From the NCBI GenBank assembly GCA_020637675.1, contig JACKKD010000004.1, forward strand, positions 32,155 to 96,154: DNA of 64,000 nucleotides, written 5' to 3'. Positions 1 through 8,335 of this stretch are shown here, piece after piece. Within the stretch, counting starts at the first letter, position 1. Each line of letters opens with the position of its first letter. A program made the translations under genes and the position numbers. Below the pieces are notes generated by a model that saw nothing but the letters and a program-made list of their open reading frames with translations, was not told where the DNA came from and did not search any database. The DNA comes from Paracoccaceae bacterium (lineage in GTDB: Bacteria; Pseudomonadota; Alphaproteobacteria; Rhodobacterales; Rhodobacteraceae).

Positions 1-526
1 AGCCGGCCCAGCTTGTCACCGGCAGCGGATGGATCATCAGCTTGCCGACAAACGCGATGCCCTGGATCAGGAGAATCCAGAGGTAGTTGCGTCGGATCCG
101 CCGGCCGAGCGCGGTCACGAAGGAGATGTGATAGGTCGGGTGGAGGTAATCGTCGGCAAGGACGGTGTGCCAGGCGGTTTCGGTCCTGAGGTCGCCCGAT
201 TTCAGCATCGGCGCGTAGAAGTTCCTTTCCAGCCAGCGCGATCGCGCCCGCCAGACGTTGAAGTAGCGGTAGCGCCGCGCTTCCAGGTTGAGGAAGACGA
301 GTATGAGGATCCCGACGAGGAGGAGCGGCAGCGGCGAGGCGTCCGGCGAGGCGAAGGTGATCGAGAGCGCGACGCCGAGAGTCACCACTGCCCAGTTGGT
401 CGTGGTGTCGAGACGGGTCCGCCAGATCGTCGATCGGTAGACCTCCGCCCGGTAGAGATGCGCGATGGCGCCGATCTCGGCCGCGTTGAATTCGGTGTAC
501 TCGATGGCACTGCGTCGTCCAGACAT
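1..526 (-). CDS. DUF2270-family membrane protein, 3' end outside window
   Basis: The minus strand opens at an ATG at 526 and reads without a stop to the window edge, giving about 175 residues that begin MSGRRSAIEYTEFNAAEIGA. Two hydrophobic segments lie near residues 45-80 (one ending in LLLVGILILVFL), and another near residue 150 (LWILLIQGIAFVGKLMI). A soluble arginine-rich stretch (RRYRYFNVWRARSRWLERNFYAP) lies between them. This pattern matches the DUF2270 family of predicted integral membrane proteins, whose function is unknown. A GGGAGGGGA ribosome-binding site precedes the ATG. It is divergent from ccoG, so both genes share the 198-bp region that holds the FNR-type box. Confidence 0.75.
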   Translation of the reverse strand, partial: MSGRRSAIEYTEFNAAEIGAIAHLYRAEVYRSTIWRTRLDTTTNWAVVTLGVALSITFASPDASPLPLLLVGILILVFLNLEARRYRYFNVWRARSRWLERNFYAPMLKSGDLRTETAWHTVLADDYLHPTYHISFVTALGRRIRRNYLWILLIQGIAFVGKLMIHPLPVTSWAG

Positions 527-647
527 GGTCCCCTCCCTCGCTGCCGCCCGTGCGCCGATTTGACGCCCGGAAGCACCGCCCGCCAAGCGCGAAATCACTT
601 GAGCGTGAACCGAAGAGGGCGTTTTCGCCGCATGTGCGGGCGGGATT

Positions 648-661
648 TTGACCTGTATCAA
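648..661. promoter_or_regulatory. FNR/FnrL-type box
   Basis: The sequence TTGACCTGTATCAA is a perfect TTGA-N6-TCAA match to the FNR/FnrL consensus. It lies 64 bp upstream of the ccoG start and 122 bp upstream of the divergent DUF2270 gene. Anaerobic activation of cbb3 oxidase and assembly genes by FnrL is established in Rhodobacter. That this site is used is inference. Confidence 0.75.
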
Positions 662-724
662 GGCTCCGACAGGCCATGTCCGCGTAAGTCAGACCGCGCG
701 AACAGTGAAATCCGGGATACTTTC

Positions 725-2152
725 ATGAGCTCCAGCGAGAATCCTCCGGCGCTTTATGCCGCCCGTGAGCCCGTATTTCCACGCCGCGTGAAAGGACAGT
801 TCCGCAACCTGAAATGGGTGATCATGGCCGTCACCCTGGGCATCTACTACATCACGCCCTGGCTGCGCTGGGACCGGGGGCCGAGCCTTCCCGACCAGGC
901 GGTGCTGGTCGATCTCGCCAACCGCCGCTTCTACTTCTTCATGATCGAGATATGGCCGAATGAATTCTACTTCATCGCCGGGCTTCTCATCATGGCGGGG
1001 CTCGGGCTCTTCCTCTTCACCTCTGCACTCGGCCGGGTCTGGTGCGGCTACGCCTGCCCGCAGACGGTCTGGACCGATCTTTTCATTCTCGTGGAACGCT
1101 GGGTGGAGGGCGACCGCAACGCGAGGGTCCGGCTCTGGAACCAGAAGTGGGACTTCCGGAAGTTCCGCCTCAGGATGACGAAATGGGTTCTCTGGCTTCT
1201 GATCGGCCTGGCCACGGGCGGCGCATGGATCTTCTATTTCACCGACGCGCCGACGCTGCTTCAGGATCTGATCCATGGCACCGCCCATCCCATCGCCTAC
1301 CTGACGATGGCGATCCTGACCGCGACGACCTTCTTCTTCGGCGGTTTCGCGCGCGAGCAGATCTGTATCTATGCCTGCCCCTGGCCGCGCATCCAGGCCG
1401 CGATGATCGACGAGGACACGCTGGTTGTCGCCTATCGCGAATGGCGCGGCGAACCGCGCGGAAAGCTGCACAAGGGAGAGCTCGACCCGGCACAGGGCGA
1501 CTGTATCGACTGCATGGCCTGCGTGAACGTCTGCCCCATGGGCATCGACATCCGCAACGGCCAGCAGCTCGAATGCATCACCTGCGCGCTCTGCATCGAC
1601 GCCTGCGACGAGGTCATGGACCGAATCGGCAAGCCGCGCGGGCTCATCGCCTACATGGCGCTGAAGGACGAAGTGGCCGAACGGGCCGGCGGGCATCCGA
1701 AGAACGTCTGGAAGCACATCTTCCGTCCGCGCACGATCCTCTACACCGTACTCTGGTCGTTGGTCGGGGTCGGCATGCTTGTCGCGCTCTTCCTGCGGTC
1801 ACCCATCAGCGTCGATGTGACGCCGGTGCGCAATCCCCTCTACGTCACGCTCGCCGACGGCGCGATCCGCAATACCTACGAGGTGCGGCTCAGGAACAAG
1901 CATGGCGAAACTCTGCCCTTCACGATATCCTTGCAGTCCGACACCCCGCTCGAGTTGACGCTCGAGGGAAGCGACAAGGTGGTGGTGGACGTGCCTGCGA
2001 ACGATACGAAGATGCAGCGCGTCTATGTCACCGCCCCGGCCGGCAGCCCCGCAGCCGGCAAGGAGCGTACGGAGATCGCGATCGTGGTCGAGACCAGAAC
2101 CAACGGCGAGCGGGTGGCCCGGGGCACGGTCTTCAATGGAAAGGACGACTGA
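725..2152 (+). CDS. ccoG: cbb3 oxidase accessory iron-sulfur protein CcoG/FixG
   Basis: This 475-residue membrane protein belongs to the FixG/CcoG family, which acts in copper delivery to and assembly of cbb3 cytochrome oxidase. Several membrane helices occur in the N-terminal 210 residues, with the CGYACPQTVW motif near residue 110. A ferredoxin-like pair of clusters follows near residues 260-300 (CIDCMACVNVCP and CITCALCIDAC). One more helix lies near residue 345, and the remainder is an Ig-like FixG C-terminal domain. The open frame extends upstream to 29, but family length, the FNR-type box at 648-661 and the divergent gene place the start at ATG 725. It is first in a tight ccoGHIS operon. 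Confidence 0.95.
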   Translation: MSSSENPPALYAAREPVFPRRVKGQFRNLKWVIMAVTLGIYYITPWLRWDRGPSLPDQAVLVDLANRRFYFFMIEIWPNEFYFIAGLLIMAGLGLFLFTSALGRVWCGYACPQTVWTDLFILVERWVEGDRNARVRLWNQKWDFRKFRLRMTKWVLWLLIGLATGGAWIFYFTDAPTLLQDLIHGTAHPIAYLTMAILTATTFFFGGFAREQICIYACPWPRIQAAMIDEDTLVVAYREWRGEPRGKLHKGELDPAQGDCIDCMACVNVCPMGIDIRNGQQLECITCALCIDACDEVMDRIGKPRGLIAYMALKDEVAERAGGHPKNVWKHIFRPRTILYTVLWSLVGVGMLVALFLRSPISVDVTPVRNPLYVTLADGAIRNTYEVRLRNKHGETLPFTISLQSDTPLELTLEGSDKVVVDVPANDTKMQRVYVTAPAGSPAAGKERTEIAIVVETRTNGERVARGTVFNGKDD

Positions 2153-2153
2153 G

Positions 2154-2609
2154 ATGGCGGCGCCGCTGACCGGCCGGAAGGTCCTTCTCATCGCGGTCGT
2201 GGCCTTCGGGGTCATCATCGGGGTGAACGTGCTGATGGCCGTCAAGGCGATCAGCACCTTCCCCGGGCTCGAGGTGCAGAACTCCTACGTCGCGAGCCAG
2301 GTCTTCGACGCCGAGAGGAAGGCTCAGGAAGCTCTGGGCTGGACCCTGTCACACGCCTATGGCGACGGCGCGCTGACGCTGAGCTTCCGCGACCGGGATG
2401 GCCTGCCGGTCCGGGTGGACAGGCTGTCGGCCACCGTCGGGCGGACGACGGAGGCATCGGACGACCGTCGCCCCGTCTTCGACTGGACCGGTGCCGACTA
2501 TGTGGCGGCCGAGACGCTGGAGCCGGGGAAGTGGATGATCCTGATGGAAGCCTTCGCCCCCGACGGGACGCGGTTCCACCAGCGGCTCGATCTCTTCGTG
2601 AAGGGCTGA
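2154..2609 (+). CDS. ccoH: cbb3 oxidase accessory protein CcoH/FixH
   Basis: The product is a 151-residue FixH-family protein with one N-terminal membrane anchor (about residues 9-30, VLLIAVVAFGVIIGVNVLM) and a periplasmic beta-rich domain. CcoH interacts with and stabilises the cbb3 oxidase during assembly. The ATG at 2154 is one base after the ccoG stop, which indicates coupled translation. The longer upstream frame from 2025 is shadow within ccoG. Confidence 0.93.
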   Translation: MAAPLTGRKVLLIAVVAFGVIIGVNVLMAVKAISTFPGLEVQNSYVASQVFDAERKAQEALGWTLSHAYGDGALTLSFRDRDGLPVRVDRLSATVGRTTEASDDRRPVFDWTGADYVAAETLEPGKWMILMEAFAPDGTRFHQRLDLFVKG

Positions 2610-2612
2610 CCC

Positions 2613-4802
2613 ATGTCGGTCGCCGCGCCCTCGATCTCCGCCTGTCCCGCCTGCGTGGCGGCGCCCTCGGCCGAGGACATCGCCGCCCGTGCGGCGGCGG
2701 CAGCGGGGGATTCCGGCCTCGTCCTGTCGCTGCCGACGGTCCATTGCGCCGTCTGCATCTCGGACGTGGAACGGGCGCTTTCCTCGATGCCGGGCGTCAG
2801 ATCGGCGCGGGTGAACCTGACGCTGAAGCGCGTCTCGGTCGCGGCAGAGCCGCAGGTGACGGCGGAGAAGCTGATCCAGCGGCTCGATGCCATCGGCTAT
2901 CCGGCGCATGAGCTCGACCCTGGCCTCCTGTCGGTGACGGAGACCGACAAGCGCAGCCACGACCTGCTGATGCGGCTCGGCGTCGCCGGGTTCTCGATGA
3001 TGAACATCATGCTCCTTTCCGTAGCCGTCTGGTCGGGTGCCGAGGCGGCGACGCGCGACATGTTCCACTGGATTTCGGCCGCGATCGCGCTGCCGACGCT
3101 GGCCTTCTCGGGCCAGCCCTTCTTCAAGTCGGCCTGGGTGTCCCTGAAGGCCCGGCGGCTCGGCATGGACGTGCCGATCTCGCTCGCACTGGTCCTTGCC
3201 TCGGCGATCTCGCTCTTCGAGACGTTCAACGGGGGCGAGCACGCATACTTCGACGCCGCGGTGTCGCTCTGCTTTTTCCTGCTTGCGGGGCGGTACCTCG
3301 ACTACCGCAGCCGGGCCGCGGCGCGGTCGGCGGCGGAAGAGCTGGCCGCGCTCGAAGTGCCTCGGGCAACGAAGCTGGAGGCCGGCGAGGAGCGCGTCGT
3401 GCCCATCGCCGCGCTTCGCGCGGGCGACCTCGTGCGCATCCGCCCCGGCGCGCGGATGCCGGTCGACGGCATCGTGACCGAGGGAGCGTCCGAGATCGAT
3501 CGCTCGCTTCTGACCGGCGAGACGCTGCCGGTCGTCGCGGGGGAAGGCAGTGCGCTGAGCGCCGGCGAGGTCAACCTGACCGGGCCGCTGATCGTGCGGG
3601 TGACGGCGGCGGGCAAGGACAGTTCCCTGCATCGTATGGCCGATCTGGTGGCGGTGGCGGAAAACGCGCGCACGCGCTACACCTCGCTGGCGGACCGGAT
3701 GGCAAGGGCCTATTCGCCCGTGGTCCACCTGATGGCGCTCGCCGCGTTTTCCGTCTGGCTCTACCTTACGCGCGACGTGCGGGTATCGGTCAATGTCGCG
3801 GCGGCGGTCCTCATCATCACTTGCCCCTGCGCGCTGGCGCTTGCAGTGCCGGCGGTGGTGACGGCCGCCTCGGGCAAGCTCTTCCGCAAGGGCTTCCTGA
3901 TCAAGGACGGCACTGCGCTCGAACGGCTGGCCGAGGTCGATACGGTCGTCTTCGACAAGACCGGGACGCTGACACTGGGCGAGCCCGAGGCGCAGGATAT
4001 CGCGGCACATCCGCGGCCGGAACTGGAGATCGTCGCGGCATTGGCCGGAGCCTCCTCCCATCCCCTGAGTCGGTCGCTGGCGCGTGCGCTTCAGGCAGAA
4101 GGCATCCGCCCGGCGCCGGTCGTGGACCTTGCGGAGGTGCCGGGGGCGGGCATCGAGGGTCGCCTCGCGGGCGATCGCGTACGACTTGGCCGCGCGGAGT
4201 GGCTGGGCGCCGAAGGCGGCGAGCGGACGGCAACCTGGTTTTCGCGCGCCGGCGGTCCGGCGGTGGAGTTCGCCTTTGCCGACCGGCCGCGTCCGGGCGC
4301 GGCTGAGGCGGTGCGGGGGCTGATCGCCGGCGGCAAGCGCGTGATCCTCCTTTCGGGCGACAGCGAGGTGCCGGTGGCGGCGCTGGCCGGGACTCTCGGC
4401 ATTCCCGAATGGCAGTCGGCGATGCGGCCGGAGGAGAAGGCCGCGCGCATCGCCGCGCTGACGGCGGCGGGCCACCGGGTGCTGATGGTGGGCGACGGGC
4501 TGAACGACACTGCGGCGCTGGCAGGTGCGCATGTCTCGATCTCGCCTGCCTCTGCGCTCGACGCGGCGCGGACGGCGTCCGACATCGTCCTGCTCGGTCA
4601 GGATCTCGAGCCCCTCTCGGATGCGGTACGGATCGCGGTCACGACGCGGCGGCGGATCAAGCAGAACTTCGCGCTGTCGCTCGCCTACAACCTCGTCGCG
4701 GTGCCGGTTGCGCTCGTCGGACTCGCAACACCCCTCATCGCGGCGCTCGCCATGTCGGCTTCGTCGATCACGGTCTCGCTCAACGCGCTCCGGTTGAAAT
4801 GA
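2613..4802 (+). CDS. ccoI: Cu+-exporting P1B-type ATPase CcoI/FixI
   Basis: This 729-residue copper P-type ATPase supplies copper to cbb3 oxidase. An N-terminal CPAC (C11, C14) precedes the HMA domain, whose metal site is CAVC (C45, C48). Membrane helices follow, including the transport motif ITCPCALALA near residue 405. The phosphorylation motif FDKTGTLT is near residue 447, and the hinge motif MVGDGLNDTAALA is near residue 630. Only three bases separate it from ccoH. All signature residues are intact, so it should be active. The CcoI-type identity rests on the operon and the extra N-terminal cysteines. Confidence 0.95.
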   Translation: MSVAAPSISACPACVAAPSAEDIAARAAAAAGDSGLVLSLPTVHCAVCISDVERALSSMPGVRSARVNLTLKRVSVAAEPQVTAEKLIQRLDAIGYPAHELDPGLLSVTETDKRSHDLLMRLGVAGFSMMNIMLLSVAVWSGAEAATRDMFHWISAAIALPTLAFSGQPFFKSAWVSLKARRLGMDVPISLALVLASAISLFETFNGGEHAYFDAAVSLCFFLLAGRYLDYRSRAAARSAAEELAALEVPRATKLEAGEERVVPIAALRAGDLVRIRPGARMPVDGIVTEGASEIDRSLLTGETLPVVAGEGSALSAGEVNLTGPLIVRVTAAGKDSSLHRMADLVAVAENARTRYTSLADRMARAYSPVVHLMALAAFSVWLYLTRDVRVSVNVAAAVLIITCPCALALAVPAVVTAASGKLFRKGFLIKDGTALERLAEVDTVVFDKTGTLTLGEPEAQDIAAHPRPELEIVAALAGASSHPLSRSLARALQAEGIRPAPVVDLAEVPGAGIEGRLAGDRVRLGRAEWLGAEGGERTATWFSRAGGPAVEFAFADRPRPGAAEAVRGLIAGGKRVILLSGDSEVPVAALAGTLGIPEWQSAMRPEEKAARIAALTAAGHRVLMVGDGLNDTAALAGAHVSISPASALDAARTASDIVLLGQDLEPLSDAVRIAVTTRRRIKQNFALSLAYNLVAVPVALVGLATPLIAALAMSASSITVSLNALRLK

Positions 4803-4812
4803 GGGCCCAGCG

Positions 4813-4971
4813 GTGGAAATCCTCCTCTACCTGATCCCTGTTTCTCTCTTTCTCGGTGCGGTCGGGCTTGCCGCCTTTCTCTGGGCGTTGAAGCACCGTC
4901 AATACGACGACCCCGAGGGTGACGCCAACCGCATCCTCAGCAAGGACTGGGACGACCGCCCGAAGCCCTGA
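4813..4971 (+). CDS. ccoS: cbb3 oxidase assembly protein CcoS
   Basis: This 52-residue protein starts at GTG 4813, ten bases after the ccoI stop. One membrane helix (LLYLIPVSLFLGAVGLAAFLW) is followed by a short charged tail containing QYDDPEGDANRIL. That tail is typical of CcoS, a small protein required for cofactor insertion into cbb3 oxidase. It completes the ccoGHIS order. The gene converges on the carboxypeptidase gene with only 13 bases between stops. No ATG start exists in this frame, so GTG is the likely start. Confidence 0.92.
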   Translation: MEILLYLIPVSLFLGAVGLAAFLWALKHRQYDDPEGDANRILSKDWDDRPKP

Positions 4972-4984
4972 CGGGGCAACGCGG

Positions 4985-6934
4985 TCAGGGGCCGACGACG
5001 CTGCATTCGGCCTGCCGGGCCTGAAGCCGGCGACAGGCGAGGTTCGCCATCTCTTCGGTCATGCCGACGAAGTTCGCGTCGTACCCGCCACGGCGGGAGA
5101 CGACCTTGCGGAGCGCCTCGTCGAGCGTTGCCATCTCCACCAGCGCCACCTGCAGGAGCTGGCGCTCGGCATCGTAGCGCGAGCCGTAATGGCCGACGTT
5201 TATGGCCCACTGCCGCCCGCCCGAGGTGGAGATGCGGGTGACGACTTCCAGTTCCTCCGGTTCCGGCTCCGCGGGCGTGAACGCGGCGAGCACGATCTGC
5301 TCGGGCCGCGCCTTCGGGGCCGGCGTGTCGACAGCGGTATCGCTGGCCGCGAGCCGGACCTCGGCCGTCTCGGTGTCTTCGGCGGCAAGCTGGACGTCGG
5401 TCGCCTCGGCGGGTGCGGGCTCGATTGCCGGTGCGGAGGCTTCCGGCGATGGCAGCGGCATCGCCTCGACCACCGCGGTCTCCGTGGGAACCGGTTCGGC
5501 ATCCGTGGCCGGGGCCGCGGCCGTGACGAGCGCATCGGGTCGCGCCGCGGGGCGCAGGGCCGGCAGGGTGGGCGCGGCGGCGAGCGCGAGCGGCTCGGCG
5601 GTCGCGTCGGCCTTGGCGGGGTCGGGTGCGCCCGGTTCAGCCAGCGCGAGGACCGTTTCGGGCTGCGGAGTCGCGGTCTGCGCAAAGACCGGACCCGCGG
5701 GCTCGGGCGCGGCTTCCTGCGAAGTTTCCGCATCGGCGACGGCGACCTCCGCCTGCGATCCGGCAGCTTCGGCGGCCGGCGCCTCGGGAAGGGCGAGCGC
5801 CTGCGCCTCGGCGAGGGCGTCGGCGATGTCGTCCTGCATCGCGAGGAGCAGTTCCTCGGCCGGTGCATCGGCGGGCTCCGTCGCGCCGGGCAGCGGTCGC
5901 GTGCGGGGCCGGGGGCTCTGCACCACGGCGACTTTGAGGCGGATCGTCTTGCCGGCTGGCACCGCATCGGGCGCCGTCGTCACGGCGCGCGCGATGGCTT
6001 CGGCAAGGGCGTCGTCCTCGTCCGTCGTGTCCTCGACGAGAAGTTCCGGCGGCTCCGTCCCGGTGTAGGCGGGCCGCGCAGGTTTCTGTACGGCGGCACG
6101 GTTCGGCGCCTTTCCGAAGCCCATGTCGAGCAGCTGCGCCGCCCTTGCATTGCGGTCGGCGGTGGACTTGCCGCCGAAGACGGTGGCGATGACGTGCTTG
6201 TTGCCGCGCTGGGCAGAGGCCACCAGGTTGAAGCCCGCAGCCTGGGTGTAGCCCGTCTTGATCCCGTCGGCGCCCTTGTAGGCGGCAAGGAAGCGGCGAT
6301 TGGTGGAGGCGACCTGCGCGACGCCGGCATCGGCCGAGGTGCGCGAGAAGATGTTGTAGTACTGCGGGTAGTCGTAGAAGAGGTGCCGGCCGAGGATCGT
6401 CATGTCGTGGGCCGTGGAGAGATGTCCCTTCGCGGTCAGCCCATTGGCGTTGACGAAGGTCGACCGGGTCATGCCGAGCGCCTTGGCAGTACGGTTCATC
6501 CGCTTGGCAAAGGCGGGCTCCGATCCCTCGATCGCCTCGCCGATGGCGGTCGCGGCGTCGTTCGCGGACTTGATCGCGGCCGCGCGGATCAAGTAGCGCA
6601 GCGCGATCGTCTGGCCCGGCTTCAACCCTAGCTTCGAAGGCGGCATCGAGGCCGCGTGTTTCGAGATCGTCACCTTGCTGTCGAGCGTGATTTCACCGCG
6701 CTCGATCGCCTCGAAGGCGATGTAGAGCGTCATCATCTTGGTGAGCGAGGCGGGATGCAGCCGGGTGTCGGCGTTGTCCTGATGCAGCACCTCGCCGGTG
6801 CGGACGTCGATCACGTAGTCGGCGTAGGGCGCGGCCAGAGCCGCGAGCGGCACGAGGAGCCACGCCAGAGCGATCGCCAAGAAGACTCGCGTGCGGGAAC
6901 CGCACTGCTCGGGACAGACGAACACCTGTCTCAC
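4985..6934 (-). CDS. D-alanyl-D-alanine carboxypeptidase (S11) with SPOR domain
   Basis: This 649-residue secreted penicillin-binding protein trims peptidoglycan stem peptides. A signal peptide (about residues 15-35) precedes the S11 transpeptidase domain, with SLTK (S63, K66), SAN (S123-N125) and KTG (K226-G228). A long Ala/Pro/Glu-rich linker (about residues 290-560) connects to a C-terminal SPOR-like domain (GGRQWAINVGHYGSRYDAER), which in other proteins binds denuded septal glycan. The frame starts at GTG 6934; GTG 6925 is an alternative. S11 enzymes with a SPOR tail are common in alphaproteobacteria, which suggests a division role here. The linker composition explains the long shadow frames over 5200-6070. 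Confidence 0.9.
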   Translation of the reverse strand: MRQVFVCPEQCGSRTRVFLAIALAWLLVPLAALAAPYADYVIDVRTGEVLHQDNADTRLHPASLTKMMTLYIAFEAIERGEITLDSKVTISKHAASMPPSKLGLKPGQTIALRYLIRAAAIKSANDAATAIGEAIEGSEPAFAKRMNRTAKALGMTRSTFVNANGLTAKGHLSTAHDMTILGRHLFYDYPQYYNIFSRTSADAGVAQVASTNRRFLAAYKGADGIKTGYTQAAGFNLVASAQRGNKHVIATVFGGKSTADRNARAAQLLDMGFGKAPNRAAVQKPARPAYTGTEPPELLVEDTTDEDDALAEAIARAVTTAPDAVPAGKTIRLKVAVVQSPRPRTRPLPGATEPADAPAEELLLAMQDDIADALAEAQALALPEAPAAEAAGSQAEVAVADAETSQEAAPEPAGPVFAQTATPQPETVLALAEPGAPDPAKADATAEPLALAAAPTLPALRPAARPDALVTAAAPATDAEPVPTETAVVEAMPLPSPEASAPAIEPAPAEATDVQLAAEDTETAEVRLAASDTAVDTPAPKARPEQIVLAAFTPAEPEPEELEVVTRISTSGGRQWAINVGHYGSRYDAERQLLQVALVEMATLDEALRKVVSRRGGYDANFVGMTEEMANLACRRLQARQAECSVVGP

Positions 6935-7124
6935 CTATATCCTGCCTCGCGCCCCGGTCATTGTCGCCAGAGCTTTGTGATTTGCCCCACGATAGCACAG
7001 GGCTTTCGCGCCGAAAACACCTGAAATTCAATGTCTTTGTTGCCGAAGCTGAGATAGCGAAAGGAACGGCGCGCACGGTGCGAGCAGATTTTGCGACTTC
7101 ATCGGTGCGGCACACAAGATCGAC

Positions 7125-7832
7125 CTAGCCGCTGTTTTCGATCCGTCCGACCAGCGCCGGCAGGGCGCCGAGGTCTTCAAGCCGGTGGAAACGCCCGTGA
7201 CCCTCCGGCGGTTCGACCTCTTCGAGCGCCCAGGTCAGGTCGTGCGGCACATGGACTCCGAAGCCTCCGACCTCCAGGACCGGCAGGACATCGGACTTGA
7301 GCGAGTTGCCGGCCATGAGCACGGAGCCGGCCGCAAAGCCGTGCCGGGCGAAGATCGCGGCATAGACGGGGGCGGACTTGTCCGACACGATCTCCACCCC
7401 GGCGAAGAGGTCGCCAAGGCCGGACTGGGCCAGCTTGCGTTCCTGGTCGAGAAGGTCGCCCTTGGTGATGAGCAGGACCGGGTGGCTTCCTGCCAGGCGT
7501 TCCACCGCCGCGCGGGCATGGGGCAGAAGCTCGATCGGATGGGCGAGCATCTCCTGTCCGGCCGCGACGATCTCCCGGATGACGCGGGCCGGCACCCGGT
7601 CCCCGGTGACGTCGAGCGCGGTCTCGATCATCGACAGCATGAAGCCCTTGATGCCGAAGCCGTAGTGCCCGAGGTTGCGCCGCTCGGCCGCGAGGAGCCG
7701 CTCCTCCAGATGGTCGCGCGGCGCGACATCGGCGAGAAGCGCGGCGAAACGGTCCTGTGTCAGGCGGAAGAACCGCTCGTTGTGCCAGAGCGTGTCGTCG
7801 GCATCGAAGGCGATGGCATCGAGTGCAGGCAT
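7125..7832 (-). CDS. HAD-superfamily hydrolase
   Basis: The product is a 235-residue haloacid dehalogenase-like phosphatase. Motif I is DADDT near the N terminus, motif II is LLITKGD, and motif IV is MAGNSLKSDVLPV, so the nucleophile and acid/base aspartates are present. A helical cap lies between motifs I and II. ATG 7832 is preferred over the in-frame GTG at 7838, because GGGGGAGG sits six bases before it. The substrate cannot be read from the sequence; YjjG-type nucleotidase or phosphoglycolate phosphatase activity is possible. It lies 190 bp upstream of, and on the same strand as, the carboxypeptidase gene. Confidence 0.85.
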   Translation of the reverse strand: MPALDAIAFDADDTLWHNERFFRLTQDRFAALLADVAPRDHLEERLLAAERRNLGHYGFGIKGFMLSMIETALDVTGDRVPARVIREIVAAGQEMLAHPIELLPHARAAVERLAGSHPVLLITKGDLLDQERKLAQSGLGDLFAGVEIVSDKSAPVYAAIFARHGFAAGSVLMAGNSLKSDVLPVLEVGGFGVHVPHDLTWALEEVEPPEGHGRFHRLEDLGALPALVGRIENSG

Positions 7833-7974
7833 GTGCACCTCCCCCGGGATGCAGTCTGGCGCGGCGCGCGGGCGCGATCAATTCCCTCTCCCAGGGGAAC
7901 CCTTTTCTCGTCCCATTCCTGCATTATATTGGGGACCGAACCCCTTGTCCGCGAATCCCCCGAGGAGGGAGCCC

Positions 7975-8316
7975 TTGGCGCCGAGCCCCGTCACATTGTC
8001 GGACCGCAAGGAGGGTCGAGAGCACGAGACCTCGGTCATCACCAAGACGCGGCCGAAGACGCAGCGCCCGCCGCTCTACAAGGTGCTACTTCTGAACGAC
8101 GACTACACGCCGATGGAGTTCGTCGTCCATGTGCTCGAACGCTTTTTCGGGATGAGCCACGCGCAAGCGTTCGAGATCATGCTGACCGTGCACAAGAGGG
8201 GACTCGCCGTCGTGGGCGTCTTTTCCTTCGAGGTGGCGGAAACGAAGGTGGCGCAGGTGATGGATTTCTCGCGCCGTCACCAGCATCCGCTGCAATGCAC
8301 GATGGAAAAGGAATAG
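7975..8316 (+). CDS. clpS: ClpS adaptor of the ClpAP protease
   Basis: This 113-residue protein has the ClpS core: YKVLLLNDDYTPMEFVVHVL, then the FEIMLTVHKRG region, ending in HPLQCTMEKE. ClpS binds N-degron substrates and delivers them to ClpA. The N-degron pocket residues NDD and the TVHK stretch are present. No ATG fits the family N terminus. The frame opens at TTG 7975 with GAGGAGG at 7962-7968, so the start is set by that ribosome-binding site. A TATATT at 7925-7930 is a weak candidate -10 element. clpA is not adjacent within this window. Confidence 0.93.
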   Translation: MAPSPVTLSDRKEGREHETSVITKTRPKTQRPPLYKVLLLNDDYTPMEFVVHVLERFFGMSHAQAFEIMLTVHKRGLAVVGVFSFEVAETKVAQVMDFSRRHQHPLQCTMEKE

Positions 8317-8335
8317 GGGCGCGGCCCCGATCCCG

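Noticed and set aside
29..724. N-terminal extension of ccoG back to 29
   Set aside because: The extension is antisense to the DUF2270 gene, is Arg/Pro-rich without a fold, and would include the FNR-type box. ATG 725 gives the normal CcoG length.
2349..4532. 727-codon open frame antisense to ccoI
   Set aside because: It is a shadow of a high-GC gene: His/Arg/Gly-rich, with no recognisable domain, opposite a perfect P-type ATPase.
5200..6070. Possible tandem-repeat or Ser/Ala-rich gene on the plus strand
   Set aside because: It is the complement of the Ala/Pro/Glu linker in the carboxypeptidase. The repetition comes from biased codons.
8316..8328. GGGGC-GCG-GCCCC after clpS as a terminator
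   Set aside because: There is no T tract, the stem is only five pairs, and the next gene starts seven bases later on the same strand.
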